The translations under genes and the position numbers were made by a program. From assembly GCA_023053545.1 (NCBI GenBank), contig JAKZAN010000009.1, positions 96,612 through 160,611 on the forward strand: DNA of 64,000 nt, written 5' to 3'. The first letter of the stretch is position 1, and each line of letters begins with the position of its first letter. The notes beneath the pieces are model-generated. The model was given only the letters and a program-made list of their open reading frames with translations, ran no database searches and was not told where the DNA came from. Positions 63,862 through 64,000 of the stretch are shown here, one piece after another. The DNA is from Lepidurus packardi (lineage: Eukaryota; Arthropoda; Branchiopoda; Notostraca; Triopsidae).

Positions 63862-64000
63862 ACAAGACCACGCTTTGGAATGCCGTCGCACGATAACACG
63901 CGTTCCAAGGCTTCTTAGCCTAGCTCTCCACAATATGTTAGTCCGGCAGGCTATCCTGACACAGGTTGTGAGCTCCACGCTCGCGGCGTTGACGTTCGTT
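63862..64000 (-). repeat. Kolobok right terminal inverted repeat (partial)
   Basis: Identical in inverted orientation to 59173-59311; continues past the window. Confidence 0.93.

Larger units (their letters stand above)
59173..64000. mobile_element. Kolobok transposon (right end outside the window)
   Basis: Identified by its THAP-DDE transposase and by identical inverted segments 59173-59311 and 63862-64000 (139 bp, no mismatch by eye, running off the window). It carries two convergent spliced genes, both open. The true left end is probably 50-100 bp further left. Confidence 0.85.

Overview
The window looks like animal DNA, most likely from an arthropod. It is AT-rich. Its genes carry very short spliceosomal introns (about 47-60 bp, GT...AG). 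Nearly every recognisable coding stretch belongs to an animal-type transposable element or an endogenous virus-like element: Helentron, EnSpm/CACTA-like, PIF/Harbinger, ISL2EU, Kolobok, hAT, BEL/Pao and Polinton. I see no convincing host gene, rRNA or tRNA. Species cannot be read from the sequence.

Layout. 1-6.2 kb: a Helentron RepHel protein with a C-terminal endonuclease, open at the left edge, plus its G-poor 3' region. 6.2-8.8 kb (minus): a truncated Mutator-like transposase/YqaJ fusion with a duplicated first-exon module. 9.2-15.7 kb: an orphan ORF, then an EnSpm/CACTA-like transposase with a 519-bp Harbinger MITE near its stop codon, a SAM-domain partner gene, a long hairpin and a CACTG terminus. 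16.0-20.3 kb: a Tc1/mariner MITE, a hAT element (8-bp TSD) holding hAT and BEL/Pao fragments, a Helitron-type RPA gene, and tandem palindromes. 21.0-27.4 kb: a TTAA-flanked element with an intact 917-aa Mutator-like DDE/YqaJ fusion. 27.5-29.8 kb: a hAT MITE and a nonsense-mutated transposase.

30.2-40.0 kb is a three-level nest. A decayed CRESS-DNA-virus-like Rep remnant is split by a Harbinger element (30851-38918, TSD TAT), which itself holds an apparently intact ISL2EU element (34285-38581, TSD TA). The Rep remnant is flanked by an imperfect inverted repeat. 40.8-43.1 kb: ACGT-rich minisatellite, an internally deleted BEL/Pao element with identical 224-bp LTRs, and a small spliced orphan gene ending in A27.

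43.1-58.9 kb: a Polinton/Maverick (adintovirus-like) element with protein-primed PolB (3 exons), integrase-chromodomain, penton-like and hexon-like capsid proteins, adenain-type protease, basic core-like proteins and several orphan ORFs in a compact overlapping layout. I found no packaging ATPase and no clear left end. An autonomous hAT (52948-56696, TSD TCAGAGAG) has jumped into its right part. 59.1 kb to the end: a young Kolobok element with identical 139-bp inverted repeats at its two visible ends, an intact spliced THAP-DDE transposase, and a convergent spliced gene whose product resembles the C-terminal cytosolic (ballast) domain of P2X7 receptors.

The pairings recur: transposase with SAM protein (CACTA-like), nuclease with Myb/SANT protein (Harbinger), THAP-DDE with SWIM/YqaJ nuclease (ISL2EU), THAP-DDE with ballast-domain protein (Kolobok), and DDE fused to YqaJ in the TTAA element. 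All family names here come from motif recognition by eye; no database search was run.
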